Assembly (NCBI RefSeq): GCF_900088825.1
Contig: NZ_LT592171.1
Coordinates: forward strand, 1,345,131 to 1,409,130
Source: Thiomonas delicata
GTDB lineage: Bacteria > Pseudomonadota > Gammaproteobacteria > Burkholderiales > Burkholderiaceae_C
Direction: 5' to 3'
Length of the DNA: 64,000 nucleotides
Shown in pieces: positions 8,894 to 18,120 of the stretch. The notes beneath the pieces were generated by a model. The model ran no database searches, had not been told where the DNA came from, and worked only from the letters and a program-made list of their open reading frames with translations. Position 1 is the first letter of the stretch, and every line of letters starts with the position of its first letter. The position numbers and the translations under genes are program-made.

Positions 8894-9679
8894 ATGTCGC
8901 ACATGCCCTCCCTGTTCGTCTCCCATGGCTCTCCCATGCTGCCGCTGGAGCCTGGCACTGCGGGCCCCATGCTGAAGGCCCTGGGCCGAGAGCTGCCACA
9001 GCCGGCGGCCATCCTCGCTTTCTCGCCGCACTGGATGGCCCGCGTTCCTACCGTCGGTTCAAGCCCAAAACCCGCGACCATCCACGATTTCGGCGGCTTC
9101 GATCCGGCCTTGCGCGAACTGCGCTATCCGGCAGTCGGCAACCCCGAGCTCGCCCAGCGTGCGGCCAGTTTGCTGCAAGCTGCCGGCTGGCCCGCCGCTT
9201 TAGACCCAGGTCGGGGGCTGGACCATGGCGTGTGGGTGCCGCTGCGCTTCATGTTCCCGAAGGCGGATGTTCCAGTGGTTCCACTGGCCATGCCTTGGCC
9301 CCTGGACGCCGACGGGGCTTACAAGCTTGGTCAGGCACTGGCTCCCTTGGCGGACGACGGTGTGCTGTTGTTCGGCACCGGCAGTCTGACCCACAACCTG
9401 CACGAATTTCATCCCGGGGCGGCGGCCGACGAACCGCCAGAGCCTTATGTCCTGGAATTCGTCGACTGGATGCGTGACGCTATCGACCGTGGCGCGATCG
9501 CCTCCTTGCTCGATTACCGCCGCCAAGCTCCGCATGCCATCCGCGCGCATCCGCGCGACGAACATCTACTGCCGCTGTTCTGGGCACTCGGTACGGTCGG
9601 CAAACCGGCCAAGCCGCAGCACAAGACCGGCGGGGTGCATTACGGCATGCTGAGCATGGATGCTTGGGTGTTGGCCTGA
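8894..9679 (+). CDS. Class III extradiol dioxygenase, DODA/LigB type
   Basis: A 261-residue protein resembling the 4,5-DOPA dioxygenase/YgiD group, which use a single metal ion and O2 to cleave catechol rings. Visible motifs: SLFVSHGSPML with a metal-ligand His; ALGRELPQPAAILAFSPHW, another His ligand; GRGLDHGVWVPL, the catalytic His region; and LFGTGSLTHNLHEF with further His residues. Length fits the family. It precedes an esterase and a DoxX gene on the same strand with short gaps, so the three probably form an operon. Substrate unknown. Confidence 0.85.
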   Translation: MSHMPSLFVSHGSPMLPLEPGTAGPMLKALGRELPQPAAILAFSPHWMARVPTVGSSPKPATIHDFGGFDPALRELRYPAVGNPELAQRAASLLQAAGWPAALDPGRGLDHGVWVPLRFMFPKADVPVVPLAMPWPLDADGAYKLGQALAPLADDGVLLFGTGSLTHNLHEFHPGAAADEPPEPYVLEFVDWMRDAIDRGAIASLLDYRRQAPHAIRAHPRDEHLLPLFWALGTVGKPAKPQHKTGGVHYGMLSMDAWVLA

Positions 9680-9725
9680 AGGCCGCCGCGCGGCCACCTC
9701 CTGATGCCTCGACGAGAACCGAACC

Positions 9726-10448
9726 ATGCCCGCATCCATCATCGTTGCCCAGCCCGAAGGCCATGCCGAACAACTCATGCTGCTGTTCCACGGCGTGGGC
9801 GCCGACGCCCAGGACCTGGTACCGCTCGGCCAGCAGTTGGCTGCGGCGTTTCCCAGGGCCTGGATCGTCAGCGTGCAGGCTCCCGAACGCTCCGACTTCG
9901 GCCAAGGCTACCAATGGTTTTCCGTGAACGGCGTGACCGAAGCCAACCGCGCCGGGCGCGTCGCGCTGGCGTTGCCCGCATTCCTGGAAGTCGTGCGTCA
10001 CTGGCAAAACCTTGCACATGTCGGCGTCGGGCAGACGGCTCTCATCGGGTTCTCGCAAGGCGCCATCATGGCGCTGGAGTCGACACGCGATCGAACTCCC
10101 GTCGCCGGGCGCGTGGTGTCTATCGCCGGGCGCTTTGCCCAGTTGCCGCGCGAACGGGCCGCGGGCACGACACTGCACTTCCTGCATGGCAAGAACGACA
10201 CGGTAATGCCATACGCCCTCACGGTGACAGCAGCCAAGCATCTGGTCGCCCTCGGCGGGGACGTGACGGCGGATGTGCTGCCATTCCTCGGCCATGGCAT
10301 CAACGCGGAACTGGTCGATCTGCTGATCGAACGTCTCAAAGGCTATGTGCCGCGCAGCCTATGGCAGGCCGCGCTTGCCGCAGACCCTGGAAGCAAGGGC
10401 AGCCAGCATCGAACCGTTTCACGGGCGCCTGACGATCCAGGACCCTAG
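9726..10448 (+). CDS. Carboxylesterase/phospholipase-family hydrolase (YpfH-like)
   Basis: A 240-residue alpha/beta hydrolase. The oxyanion region is LLFHGVGADAQDLVPLG, the nucleophile elbow is GFSQGA, the acid is in FLHGKNDTVMP, and the His is in FLGHGIN. This is the layout of esterase/phospholipase proteins such as YpfH, which hydrolyse short acyl esters. It begins 46 nt after the dioxygenase stop and ends 51 nt before doxX on the same strand. Confidence 0.8.
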   Translation: MPASIIVAQPEGHAEQLMLLFHGVGADAQDLVPLGQQLAAAFPRAWIVSVQAPERSDFGQGYQWFSVNGVTEANRAGRVALALPAFLEVVRHWQNLAHVGVGQTALIGFSQGAIMALESTRDRTPVAGRVVSIAGRFAQLPRERAAGTTLHFLHGKNDTVMPYALTVTAAKHLVALGGDVTADVLPFLGHGINAELVDLLIERLKGYVPRSLWQAALAADPGSKGSQHRTVSRAPDDPGP

Positions 10449-10499
10449 CTCCAACTCGCGCTCGCGCGAGTATCACCCTCACATCCATCGGAGTTCATC

Positions 10500-10910
10500 A
10501 TGATCAAACAATCAACCGCACCCTATGCCGCTCTGCTCTTGCGCGTAAGCCTGGGCATCATGTTCCTGGCTCATGTGGGGCTCAAGATCTTTGTTTTCAC
10601 CGTTCCGGGTTTCGTGGGGTATTTTGCTTCGCTCGGACTGCCCGCGATTCTGGCTTATGCGGTCATCGCGCTGGAATTGCTCGGTGGCATTGCCCTTATC
10701 CTGGGCATCTACGCATCTTGGGTCGCCATCCCCCTGGCGCTGGAGATGCTCGGCACGATTGTTCTCGTGCATGGCGCCAATGGCTGGCTGTTCACCAACA
10801 AGGGCGGGGGCTGGGAATATCCCGCATTCTGGTCGGTGGGCCTGATCACCCTGTTCTTGCTGGGCGACGGCGCCATGGCGCTCAAATCCAGTTCAAGAAA
10901 AGATATATAG
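10500..10910 (+). CDS. DoxX family membrane protein
   Basis: A 136-residue protein starting at ATG 10500 behind GGAG. Four hydrophobic helices are evident (ALLLRVSLGIMFLAHVGLK, LPAILAYAVIALELLGGIAL, YASWVAIPLALEMLGTIVLV, FWSVGLITLFLLGDGAMAL), which is the DoxX/YphA fold. Such proteins accompany redox genes (thiosulphate:quinone oxidoreductase subunits, peroxiredoxin-type operons), and the residue pattern fits the small YphA-like branch. The pairing with a dioxygenase and an esterase is common, but the role is undefined. Confidence 0.8.
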   Translation: MIKQSTAPYAALLLRVSLGIMFLAHVGLKIFVFTVPGFVGYFASLGLPAILAYAVIALELLGGIALILGIYASWVAIPLALEMLGTIVLVHGANGWLFTNKGGGWEYPAFWSVGLITLFLLGDGAMALKSSSRKDI

Positions 10911-10944
10911 CCTCATCGGCGCGCTTGGACGCTTCGACGAGGCT
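10909..10944. terminator. Candidate bidirectional stem-loop between convergent genes
   Basis: AGCCTCATCG (10909-10918) can pair with CGACGAGGCT (10935-10944), giving nine pairs and one mismatch with a 16-nt loop. It lies exactly between the doxX stop and the stop of the convergent SDR remnant. No U-run follows on either strand, so intrinsic termination is uncertain. Confidence 0.3.
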
Positions 10945-11195
10945 CAGGTCTGTGCCAGCGGGCCGTACCAGTACGCTGCGGTTACGCCGCCATCCATCAG
11001 AAAATCGCTGCCTGTGATGAATGCACCGTCAGGTCCCATCAAAAGGGCTCCGACGGCGCCCACTTCATCCGGTGTACCAGCGCGGCCGGCCGGGCAATTT
11101 TCAATCATGCGCCGATAACCTTCGCCGCGCGGACCGTTCAACTCGTCCTTGGCGATCGGCGTGATGATGATGCCCGGGCTGATGTTGGCGACCGT
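10944..11195 (-). pseudogene. SDR oxidoreductase C-terminus, cut by the CRISPR array
   Basis: The minus-strand frame reads TVANISPGIIITPIAKDELN ... CPAGRAGTPDEVG ... FITGSDFLMDGGVTAAYWYG. This is the last third of a classical short-chain dehydrogenase/reductase, from the P-G motif after the catalytic Tyr/Lys through the FxTGxxxxxDGG segment. The frame runs straight into the outermost CRISPR repeat at 11196 without a start codon. The cofactor-binding and catalytic parts are absent from the window, so it is not functional as an enzyme. Confidence 0.85.
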
Positions 11196-14100
11196 GTTTC
11201 AATCCACGCCCGGGTTTTAAGCCGGGCGAGACGGTGTAGGTTTAGCGAGCAGAGTTAACGGAAAAAGTTTCAATCCACGCCCGGGTTTTAAGCCGGGCGA
11301 GACCACAATAAACACGCACTGATTCTGTGGGGGGTCGGTTTCAATCCACGCCCGGGTTTTAAGCCGGGCGAGACACAGTAACTGCAAGCGTGGCGCCTCC
11401 CGCAAACACGTTTCAATCCACGCCCGGGTTTTAAGCCGGGCGAGACTCCTGTATTGCCGAACTCGGGTGCTGTCCAGGTAGTTTCAATCCACGCCCGGGT
11501 TTTAAGCCGGGCGAGACATAGGCCAGATCGGAGATCTGCTGCTGCAGCATCTGGTTTCAATCCACGCCCGGGTTTTAAGCCGGGCGAGACCTGCTGGAGT
11601 TCTACAACCCCAGGTCGGCGGCGAGTTGTTTCAATCCACGCCCGGGTTTTAAGCCGGGCGAGACGCCAGATGCTTGAAGTCAACCTCACCGCCGCACTTG
11701 TTTCAATCCACGCCCGGGTTTTAAGCCGGGCGAGACCAGGTCGGCTTTTAGGCTATCGGTGCGCCAGTAGAGTTTCAATCCACGCCCGGGTTTTAAGCCG
11801 GGCGAGACGTTCGCCCAAGCAGGTAAGCCGCTCACGACGGTCAGTTTCAATCCACGCCCGGGTTTTAAGCCGGGCGAGACTCTGGCGGCACGGAATTTCA
11901 CCGAAACCGCGAGCCGTTTCAATCCACGCCCGGGTTTTAAGCCGGGCGAGACGTAGATCTTGCTCGGCGACAGGCGGTACTCATCCCAGTTTCAATCCAC
12001 GCCCGGGTTTTAAGCCGGGCGAGACATCGAGACTTGCATTTCAGACATGGATTGCCTCGGTTTCAATCCACGCCCGGGTTTTAAGCCGGGCGAGACGAAG
12101 TGATTGCCGAGTGCGCGCAGGACCTGCTCACGTTTCAATCCACGCCCGGGTTTTAAGCCGGGCGAGACATCCGCTGTCGAACGTGGCCGCCATCAACCAG
12201 ATGTTTCAATCCACGCCCGGGTTTTAAGCCGGGCGAGACTTGCGACGGCCATGTCAGCTCACCCAGGGACAGACGTTTCAATCCACGCCCGGGTTTTAAG
12301 CCGGGCGAGACGTTTTGCGTGGTCGACATAATGGTGCTCCGGAAAAGTTTCAATCCACGCCCGGGTTTTAAGCCGGGCGAGACGATTGCGGCCATGCGGC
12401 CATTGCTTCTATTGCGATGTTTCAATCCACGCCCGGGTTTTAAGCCGGGCGAGACGTAACCTGAGAACTCAATCCAGCAACGCTCGTCTGTTTCAATCCA
12501 CGCCCGGGTTTTAAGCCGGGCGAGACAGCGCCCAGAACGCCAGGCGATCATGCCGACTCGAGTTTCAATCCACGCCCGGGTTTTAAGCCGGGCGAGACTA
12601 CGCGACCGGCTACGTCGATTACAGGGCCTTCGTGTTTCAATCCACGCCCGGGTTTTAAGCCGGGCGAGACGGGACATCAAACGCAGCCTCCGCCTCCATG
12701 TAGCGTTTCAATCCACGCCCGGGTTTTAAGCCGGGCGAGACGTCTCTGGTCCGTTGATGGTCAGGGGGTGTACTGGTTTCAATCCACGCCCGGGTTTTAA
12801 GCCGGGCGAGACTGCGCAACTGGATTTCCAGCGTCACCGTGGTGGTGTTTCAATCCACGCCCGGGTTTTAAGCCGGGCGAGACCGACGCCGACGCGGCAG
12901 TGGAAGGTCGACGCTGCGGTTTCAATCCACGCCCGGGTTTTAAGCCGGGCGAGACCCTGCACCAGCGGGCGCGACGACGCTGCCTATCACGTTTCAATCC
13001 ACGCCCGGGTTTTAAGCCGGGCGAGACCTGCCACCGAAACCCGCACTCATCACGCCAGCCGGTTTCAATCCACGCCCGGGTTTTAAGCCGGGCGAGACAA
13101 CAGCAGCCAGGTTGCGTACATCAGAGCCAGGTAGTTTCAATCCACGCCCGGGTTTTAAGCCGGGCGAGACAGGATGCTGCTCTGGTTGCCGTAGCTGAAG
13201 TTCTGTTTCAATCCACGCCCGGGTTTTAAGCCGGGCGAGACTCGACGGGCGTAGACACGAGGTCCGAAACCTCGTGTTTCAATCCACGCCCGGGTTTTAA
13301 GCCGGGCGAGACTTTGCCTGATCTGTCGAGGATGCCAGCTTCAGCGGTTTCAATCCACGCCCGGGTTTTAAGCCGGGCGAGACTGTCACCGGCTACGGCG
13401 TGGCGCTGCGTGCGCGAGGTTTCAATCCACGCCCGGGTTTTAAGCCGGGCGAGACGCACCGTAGAAATTGCGCTGCTGGATGGCCGCATAGTTTCAATCC
13501 ACGCCCGGGTTTTAAGCCGGGCGAGACGTCGCTGTTGAACAGAATCCGCGTGCCGCTGGTGCTGTTTCAATCCACGCCCGGGTTTTAAGCCGGGCGAGAC
13601 ACACAAGGCTCTGGGCCTCCCCTAGTCAATAGGAGTTTCAATCCACGCCCGGGTTTTAAGCCGGGCGAGACGCTGCTCTCGCATCACGAATTCCGCGCGA
13701 TTCGAGTTTCAATCCACGCCCGGGTTTTAAGCCGGGCGAGACTTTGCATGGTTAATCCTCTGTGGCCTCGTTGCTGTGTTTCAATCCACGCCCGGGTTTT
13801 AAGCCGGGCGAGACGTGACCGACCTGCAGACGTGGCGTGCGTCACGCAAAGTTTCAATCCACGCCCGGGTTTTAAGCCGGGCGAGACCGAACAGACACGG
13901 TTTAGCAATTGGTTTGGACCAGTTTCAATCCACGCCCGGGTTTTAAGCCGGGCGAGACGCCTGATTCCGTGCGGGCGCTGCCTGTATTGCGATGTTTCAA
14001 TCCACGCCCGGGTTTTAAGCCGGGCGAGACGTGGAACCTTCGGCCCCCACGACGCCGTCGGCCACGTTTCAATCCACGCCCGGGTTTTAAGCCGGGCGAG

Positions 14101-14530
14101 ACAGCCGCATCAGCAACGGTCACGCCGACGTCGGATGGTTTCAATCCACGCCCGGGTTTTAAGCCGGGCGAGACCGCGCAAATGGCTCGCCGCGAAGCTA
14201 CGGCCGAAGTTTCAATCCACGCCCGGGTTTTAAGCCGGGCGAGACAAAAGGTCTATCAGCGCATTGATGGCCGACCCGAGGTTTCAATCCACGCCCGGGT
14301 TTTAAGCCGGGCGAGACATGCCCGTCGAACTGCCTGATCTGTCGCCCGGCATGTTTCAATCCACGCCCGGGTTTTAAGCCGGGCGAGACGCGGCATGTCG
14401 CGATTAATCAGCGAGCGTGATCTGTTTCAATCCACGCCCGGGTTTTAAGCCGGGCGAGACGTTGATCTCCCGGACTGGCCAGACGCAGATTCGGTTTCAA
14501 TCCACGCCCGGGTTTTAAGCCGGGCGAGAC
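11196..14530 (-). CRISPR. Type I-C CRISPR array, 47 repeats and 46 spacers
   Basis: A 37-bp repeat occurs 47 times, written on the plus strand as GTTTCAATCCACGCCC, then GGGTTTTAA, then GCCGGGCGAGAC. Every copy I read is identical. Repeat starts run from 11196 to 14494 with intervals of 70-74 bp, so spacers are 33-37 bp. On the minus strand the repeat ends in ATTGAAAC, the typical 3' handle of type I-C crRNAs, so the array is transcribed leftward from a leader next to cas2. The inner GCCCGGGTTTTAAGCCGGGC forms the crRNA hairpin. The newest spacers should be at the 14530 end. No degenerate terminal repeat is seen at 11196, where the array abuts a truncated SDR gene. Confidence 0.98.
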
Positions 14531-14707
14531 TCCACTTGCGCAATGCATTGCTGCACAAAGGAGTTGTTCTGCATTTCCGCGAACCGGGTTCTCCGCGCCG
14601 GAAGACCCGGATTCACAGGCAAGAAAAATTCATCAAATTGTGAAAGATCAAGGATTTGCGTGATGCGCGAACCGGCCGGAATTTCGGCTTTGCTCGGGGT
14701 TCGCGGG
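14531..14707 (-). promoter_or_regulatory. CRISPR leader between array and cas2
   Basis: These 177 bp lie between the leader-proximal repeat and the cas2 stop, where the array promoter and integration signals are expected. The part from ~14610 to 14665 is AT-richer than its surroundings. CCGCGAACC near 14576 and GGTTCGCGG near 14697 form a 9-bp inverted repeat. No gene is supported here. The leader role is inferred from position and from the repeat orientation. Confidence 0.6.
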
Positions 14708-14998
14708 CTACACGACAAGCGGGCCGTTGAAATCGATGGAACGGAAGGTGCCATATTGCTTGATGCGCATGTCGATCGGTTCGGTGATGCGGTAGAAGCG
14801 CAGATTATCTTCGTCCAGCTTGATTTCGGCGAGCAGTTCGCGTTCAAGGGCTTCGTATTCCATGGCGTCGACCTGACATTCGAACACGGATTTCTGCACG
14901 CGTTGCCCCACTCTTTCGCAGGCCTTGGCCACGCGCCGTAGACGCTTGCGGCCTGCGGCCGTTTCGGTCGAGACGTCATAGGTCACGATGATGAGCAT
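14708..14998 (-). CDS. cas2: CRISPR-associated endonuclease Cas2
   Basis: A 96-residue protein with the ferredoxin-like Cas2 fold: [13 protein letters not shown], with the metal-binding Asp in the first strand, [17 protein letters not shown], and LRFYRITEP. With Cas1 it forms the integrase that inserts new spacers at the leader end. It is the last gene of the cas operon, 16 nt after cas1, and directly faces the leader. Confidence 0.97.
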   Translation of the reverse strand: MLIIVTYDVSTETAAGRKRLRRVAKACERVGQRVQKSVFECQVDAMEYEALERELLAEIKLDEDNLRFYRITEPIDMRIKQYGTFRSIDFNGPLVV

Positions 14999-15014
14999 GG
15001 CGTCTTGCGGTCGA

Positions 15015-16049
15015 TTACCGGGCCAGATAAGGCAGGTAACCGTCCATCTCGCCGCGGATGGTGCGCGCGAGCAGGCGAGCCTGGACGAAGGGCAGGAGTC
15101 CGATGGGCATTTTGGTTTCCAGTAGCGGGTGGGTCACCTCCTCCTGCTTGCGCTCCTGCCAGGCGGCAACGACCTTGCGCCGGCCTTTGTCGGACAGCAG
15201 CACGGCGCCGCCTTCGTGCCGGTCGAAGTCGTCAGCGCTGATCTGGCCGCGGTTGATGAGTGTCAGCGCCAGCCGGTCTGCGAGCACGGAGCGGAATTCC
15301 TCTTGCAAATCGAGTGCAAGTGCGGCGCGGCCGGGCCGCACGGCGTGCAGGAAACCGAGTTGGGGATCGAGCCCGACGGCTTCCAGCGCCGAGCGGCAGT
15401 CATTCATCAGCATGGCATAGAGAAATGACAGCAGCGCATTGAACCGGTCGAGCGGAGGGCGTCGGGTGCGGCCATCCAGCCGGAAGTCTGCGCGCATGGC
15501 GGGCTTGACGATGCGGTTCAGCGCCTCGAAGTAGCCGCGCGCAGCCTCGCCCTCGACGCCGCGCAGGACGTCAAGGGTCTGAGCTTCGGCGGCGGCGCGC
15601 AGCGAGGCGGCAAGGTTGTCGGCAGCCCTGGTGAGATGGGCGGATTCGTCGCCATCGGCGCTTTCGCGCGCCCCGCGTTGCACGACGCTGCGGCTGTTCT
15701 TGATCTTTCCGGCGACGCACTCGCGCGCCAATTCGAAGGTGATGGCTGCGTCGCCTGCGGCATGGTGCTGGGCCTGGCGGAGCAGGATATTGCCCGATAC
15801 GGCGCCCTCGAGCCGCGCCTTGAAACGGCCGGAATCATCCAGCAAAACGAGGGACTTGCCCTCATCGGCCAGGCGGTGCATCAGCGCAGGCGACACCATG
15901 ACGTTGCCAAAGCACACCAGGCTGCCGACATGGTGCAGCGGCACCTGGAGCTTTTTCTCGTGCTCTACATCCACGCGCAGGGTGGCGTTGTCGATGTGGA
16001 CATAGGCCAGCGGGGTCATCACGTACAGGGTGTTTTGCAGCGTCAGCAT
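15015..16049 (-). CDS. cas1: CRISPR-associated endonuclease Cas1 (type I-C)
   Basis: A 344-residue metal-dependent integrase. Start at ATG 16049 overlaps the cas4 stop by one base (TGATG). The N-terminal beta domain ([19 protein letters not shown]) leads into the helical catalytic domain. The metal ligands are visible in GYFEALNRI (Glu), [10 protein letters not shown] (His) and [10 protein letters not shown] (Asp). Length and motifs match I-C Cas1, and all active-site residues are present. Confidence 0.97.
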   Translation of the reverse strand: MLTLQNTLYVMTPLAYVHIDNATLRVDVEHEKKLQVPLHHVGSLVCFGNVMVSPALMHRLADEGKSLVLLDDSGRFKARLEGAVSGNILLRQAQHHAAGDAAITFELARECVAGKIKNSRSVVQRGARESADGDESAHLTRAADNLAASLRAAAEAQTLDVLRGVEGEAARGYFEALNRIVKPAMRADFRLDGRTRRPPLDRFNALLSFLYAMLMNDCRSALEAVGLDPQLGFLHAVRPGRAALALDLQEEFRSVLADRLALTLINRGQISADDFDRHEGGAVLLSDKGRRKVVAAWQERKQEEVTHPLLETKMPIGLLPFVQARLLARTIRGEMDGYLPYLAR

Positions 16050-16684
16050 CAGCCCTCCGGATCGAACAGATGCGCGCGCAGTTCGTACTGGATTCGCATG
16101 GCGGTCAGCGCCTCGGGTTGGCAGATGTCCTTGAGCGAGCACTCCCGGCAGCGTGCATCGAACATGGGAGGCGGCAGGACCACTGCACTCAGCATGGCGC
16201 GGATGGCCTCGGCCGTTTCAATCACCAGTTCGCGCAGGGCGGGCGTGATGGCGACTTCGCGCCGCCGGTGGCTGCTGGCGTGGTAGATGGCGCCGTACGG
16301 CACGGAGCGGCCCAGCATGTCTTCCAGGCACATGGCCTGGGCGGCGAGTTGGATGTCGTCATGGGTTTTTTGGCGCTTGCGGCCGTGCTTGAACTCCACG
16401 GGGAACACCGTGCCGTCGGGATGGAATTCGACGAGATCGGCCTTGCCGATCAGTCCCAGACGATCCGACCACAAAGGCAGGCTGCGCTCGACTTTCACGC
16501 CGGCCTTGATCTCGTAGCCCGGCGCGTCCACCAGCCTATGCACGGCATTGCCGCGCGCCGTGTGAATGTTGTCCTCGAATGCCTGCTCCAGGTGGATCAA
16601 CCCGCATTGCCGCGGGCAGTACGCCCAGTGCTGCAGGGCGGACAGGGGCACTGGATCGGCGGCGGCGTTCACATCCCGGCGCAT
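16049..16684 (-). CDS. cas4: CRISPR-associated exonuclease Cas4
   Basis: A 211-residue RecB-type nuclease that trims pre-spacers and selects the PAM. The N-terminal YCPRQC and C-terminal CRECSLKDIC cysteines should bind an iron-sulphur cluster. The nuclease motifs are GKADLVEF (Asp) and PVEFKHGR (Glu, Lys), followed by DIQLAAQAMCLE. ATG 16684 follows the hicA stop with no gap (TGAATG), so translation is probably coupled to the toxin gene rather than directly to cas7 as in ordinary I-C operons. Confidence 0.95.
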   Translation of the reverse strand: MRRDVNAAADPVPLSALQHWAYCPRQCGLIHLEQAFEDNIHTARGNAVHRLVDAPGYEIKAGVKVERSLPLWSDRLGLIGKADLVEFHPDGTVFPVEFKHGRKRQKTHDDIQLAAQAMCLEDMLGRSVPYGAIYHASSHRRREVAITPALRELVIETAEAIRAMLSAVVLPPPMFDARCRECSLKDICQPEALTAMRIQYELRAHLFDPEG

Positions 16685-16927
16685 TCAGTCGAACAGGCGC
16701 TCGAGCAGTGCATCGCGGCTGAGGCCGTGGTGCACTGCCACGGCATCGAGCACAGCGGCTAGCGTGCCGATGCGCAACGGATCATGCCGGGGCACGGTGA
16801 TGTGATGCTCCCCGCGCGCGGTGCTGGTCAGCCGCATGTGGCTACCGGTCTGCCGTGTGACGTGGTAGCCAAGCCGGTCCAGGCGCTTGACCAGATCCGA
16901 TCCGGACAGATCACGCGGCAGCCTCAT
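16685..16927 (-). CDS. hicA: HicA-family toxin embedded in the cas operon
   Basis: An 80-residue HicA-type mRNA interferase with a dsRBD-like fold. Visible features: SGSDLVKRLDRLGYHVTRQT, the GSHMRLTS strand with the catalytic His, HHITVPRHDPLRIGTLAAVL, then a helix and the C-terminal RDALLERLF. It overlaps hicB by 4 bp upstream (start GTG/ATG at 16927) and touches cas4 downstream. HicA toxins cleave mRNA when free of antitoxin. The key His and the overall length are intact, so toxin activity is plausible. Confidence 0.88.
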   Translation of the reverse strand: MRLPRDLSGSDLVKRLDRLGYHVTRQTGSHMRLTSTARGEHHITVPRHDPLRIGTLAAVLDAVAVHHGLSRDALLERLFD

Positions 16928-17130
16928 ACGGCCAGCATCTCTTCACGCGTGATGTGCAGGCGGATGATGCTGGGACGCTTGTCATCGTCGAAATGGCAAT
17001 GCACCGCGTCGCGCACTTGCGCGTGCAGGGATTCGAGGTCGTCGGCCTCGGTCAAGATGTCCACGCCGACGGCGCGCGCGACATAGCCGCCCTCAGGCGC
17101 TTGCTCGACGATGAAATGGATTTCAGACAT
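16924..17130 (-). CDS. hicB: HicB-like antitoxin, short form
   Basis: A 68-residue protein from ATG 17130, 19 nt after the cas7 stop. It has the partial RNase-H-like HicB fold: EIHFIVEQAPEGGYVARAVG, VDILTEADDLESLHAQVRDA. It ends at about the point where longer HicB proteins add a ribbon-helix-helix or HTH DNA-binding domain. No such domain is present, so autoregulation of a promoter by this antitoxin is not expected. The order is antitoxin then toxin, the reverse of the classical hicAB order. Confidence 0.8.
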   Translation of the reverse strand: MSEIHFIVEQAPEGGYVARAVGVDILTEADDLESLHAQVRDAVHCHFDDDKRPSIIRLHITREEMLAV

Positions 17131-17149
17131 GTGGGGCTCCCGCTGAACG

Positions 17150-18118
17150 TCAGGCCAGGCGCTGCAGCGCGACGCCGTTGCCGAGCGACTGTTCGCTTCC
17201 CGCACCGATGGAGTTTCCGTCGAAGAGTACCGCGTAATCGTCGAAACTGCGCGGCACGTCCACGCTTTCGGCACGCATAATCTTGATGCGTTCGAACAGT
17301 GCGTGCGCGGGAGCGTTGCCCAGCTCCGAATCGTGCCTGAACACATACAGTCCGCGAGTAGACATTTCACCGCGCGCAGCGGAGCGGTCGTGCTCGAACA
17401 TCTGCGCGAGTGCTTGCCAAAGCAATGCCAGATCGTCTTCGCCGAAGCCGGTTTGCTTGGCGAGGAAACTCGACACAAAACCATGTGCCATGTAAAGACC
17501 GTAAGGGACAGTGTGCTTGCGGCCCATGGTGCGGTTGTCGCCACTCTGCTTTTCCGCCTCGGCCTCGGTCGTCACCGCCATGCGGGTGATCGAGTGCTCT
17601 TGCGCAACGATGGGGTCGACAGACCGCGCGAAGGTGAGTTGCACCGGGCCGCGCACTTGGCCGCAGTTGACCTCAGTGGACATGACCGCGCCAAAGGTGC
17701 GCACGTCGAAGAAGTTCTGGCACATCCAGTCGCGGGCCTTGTTCACGTCATCACCACTGCCTTTGCGCTTTTTCTCCTTGATGGCTTTTTTCTCGGAAGC
17801 CTCGTCTGGAACGGGCTCGAGGTTTTCAGCGTCCAGCTTGAGCGCGGAGTAGGCGCGCTGGTTCTGCTGGTTGAGGATGGATTTTTCGCGCACGTAAATC
17901 TCGAAGCGTTTCTCACCCGGCTGGGGGTCGCGTAAATCTTGCTCTTTGGTCATCGCGACGAAGTTGCGCACCTTGCGCTTCAAGGCCACGTCGGTCACCA
18001 GCCCATGCCCGGTTTCGGCATCCAGGCGCGGCAGGTTGCCAGCGTCCGGGTCGCCGTTGGGATTGCCGTCCTTCACGTCGAACAGCAACACGAAGTCATA
18101 GCGATTGCTCAGGCTCAT
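17150..18118 (-). CDS. cas7c: Type I-C Cascade backbone subunit Cas7 (Csd2)
   Basis: A 322-residue Cas7/Csd2 protein. The N-terminal RRM-type strand and loop are clear ([21 protein letters not shown]), followed by [13 protein letters not shown] and [17 protein letters not shown]. Multiple copies coat the crRNA spacer in the interference complex. It begins 2 nt after cas8c and is the last interference gene before hicBA. Confidence 0.96.
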   Translation of the reverse strand: MSLSNRYDFVLLFDVKDGNPNGDPDAGNLPRLDAETGHGLVTDVALKRKVRNFVAMTKEQDLRDPQPGEKRFEIYVREKSILNQQNQRAYSALKLDAENLEPVPDEASEKKAIKEKKRKGSGDDVNKARDWMCQNFFDVRTFGAVMSTEVNCGQVRGPVQLTFARSVDPIVAQEHSITRMAVTTEAEAEKQSGDNRTMGRKHTVPYGLYMAHGFVSSFLAKQTGFGEDDLALLWQALAQMFEHDRSAARGEMSTRGLYVFRHDSELGNAPAHALFERIKIMRAESVDVPRSFDDYAVLFDGNSIGAGSEQSLGNGVALQRLA

Positions 18119-18120
18119 TG

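Noticed and set aside
11288-14337. Many open frames of 60-257 codons across the CRISPR array with repeating peptides such as RPGFKPGE or RAWIET
   Set aside because: They are translations of the 37-bp repeat and spacers; no start sites or real composition.
11233-14493. Self-targeting spacers against genes in this window
   Set aside because: I saw no match by eye, but an exact search was not possible, so no claim is made.
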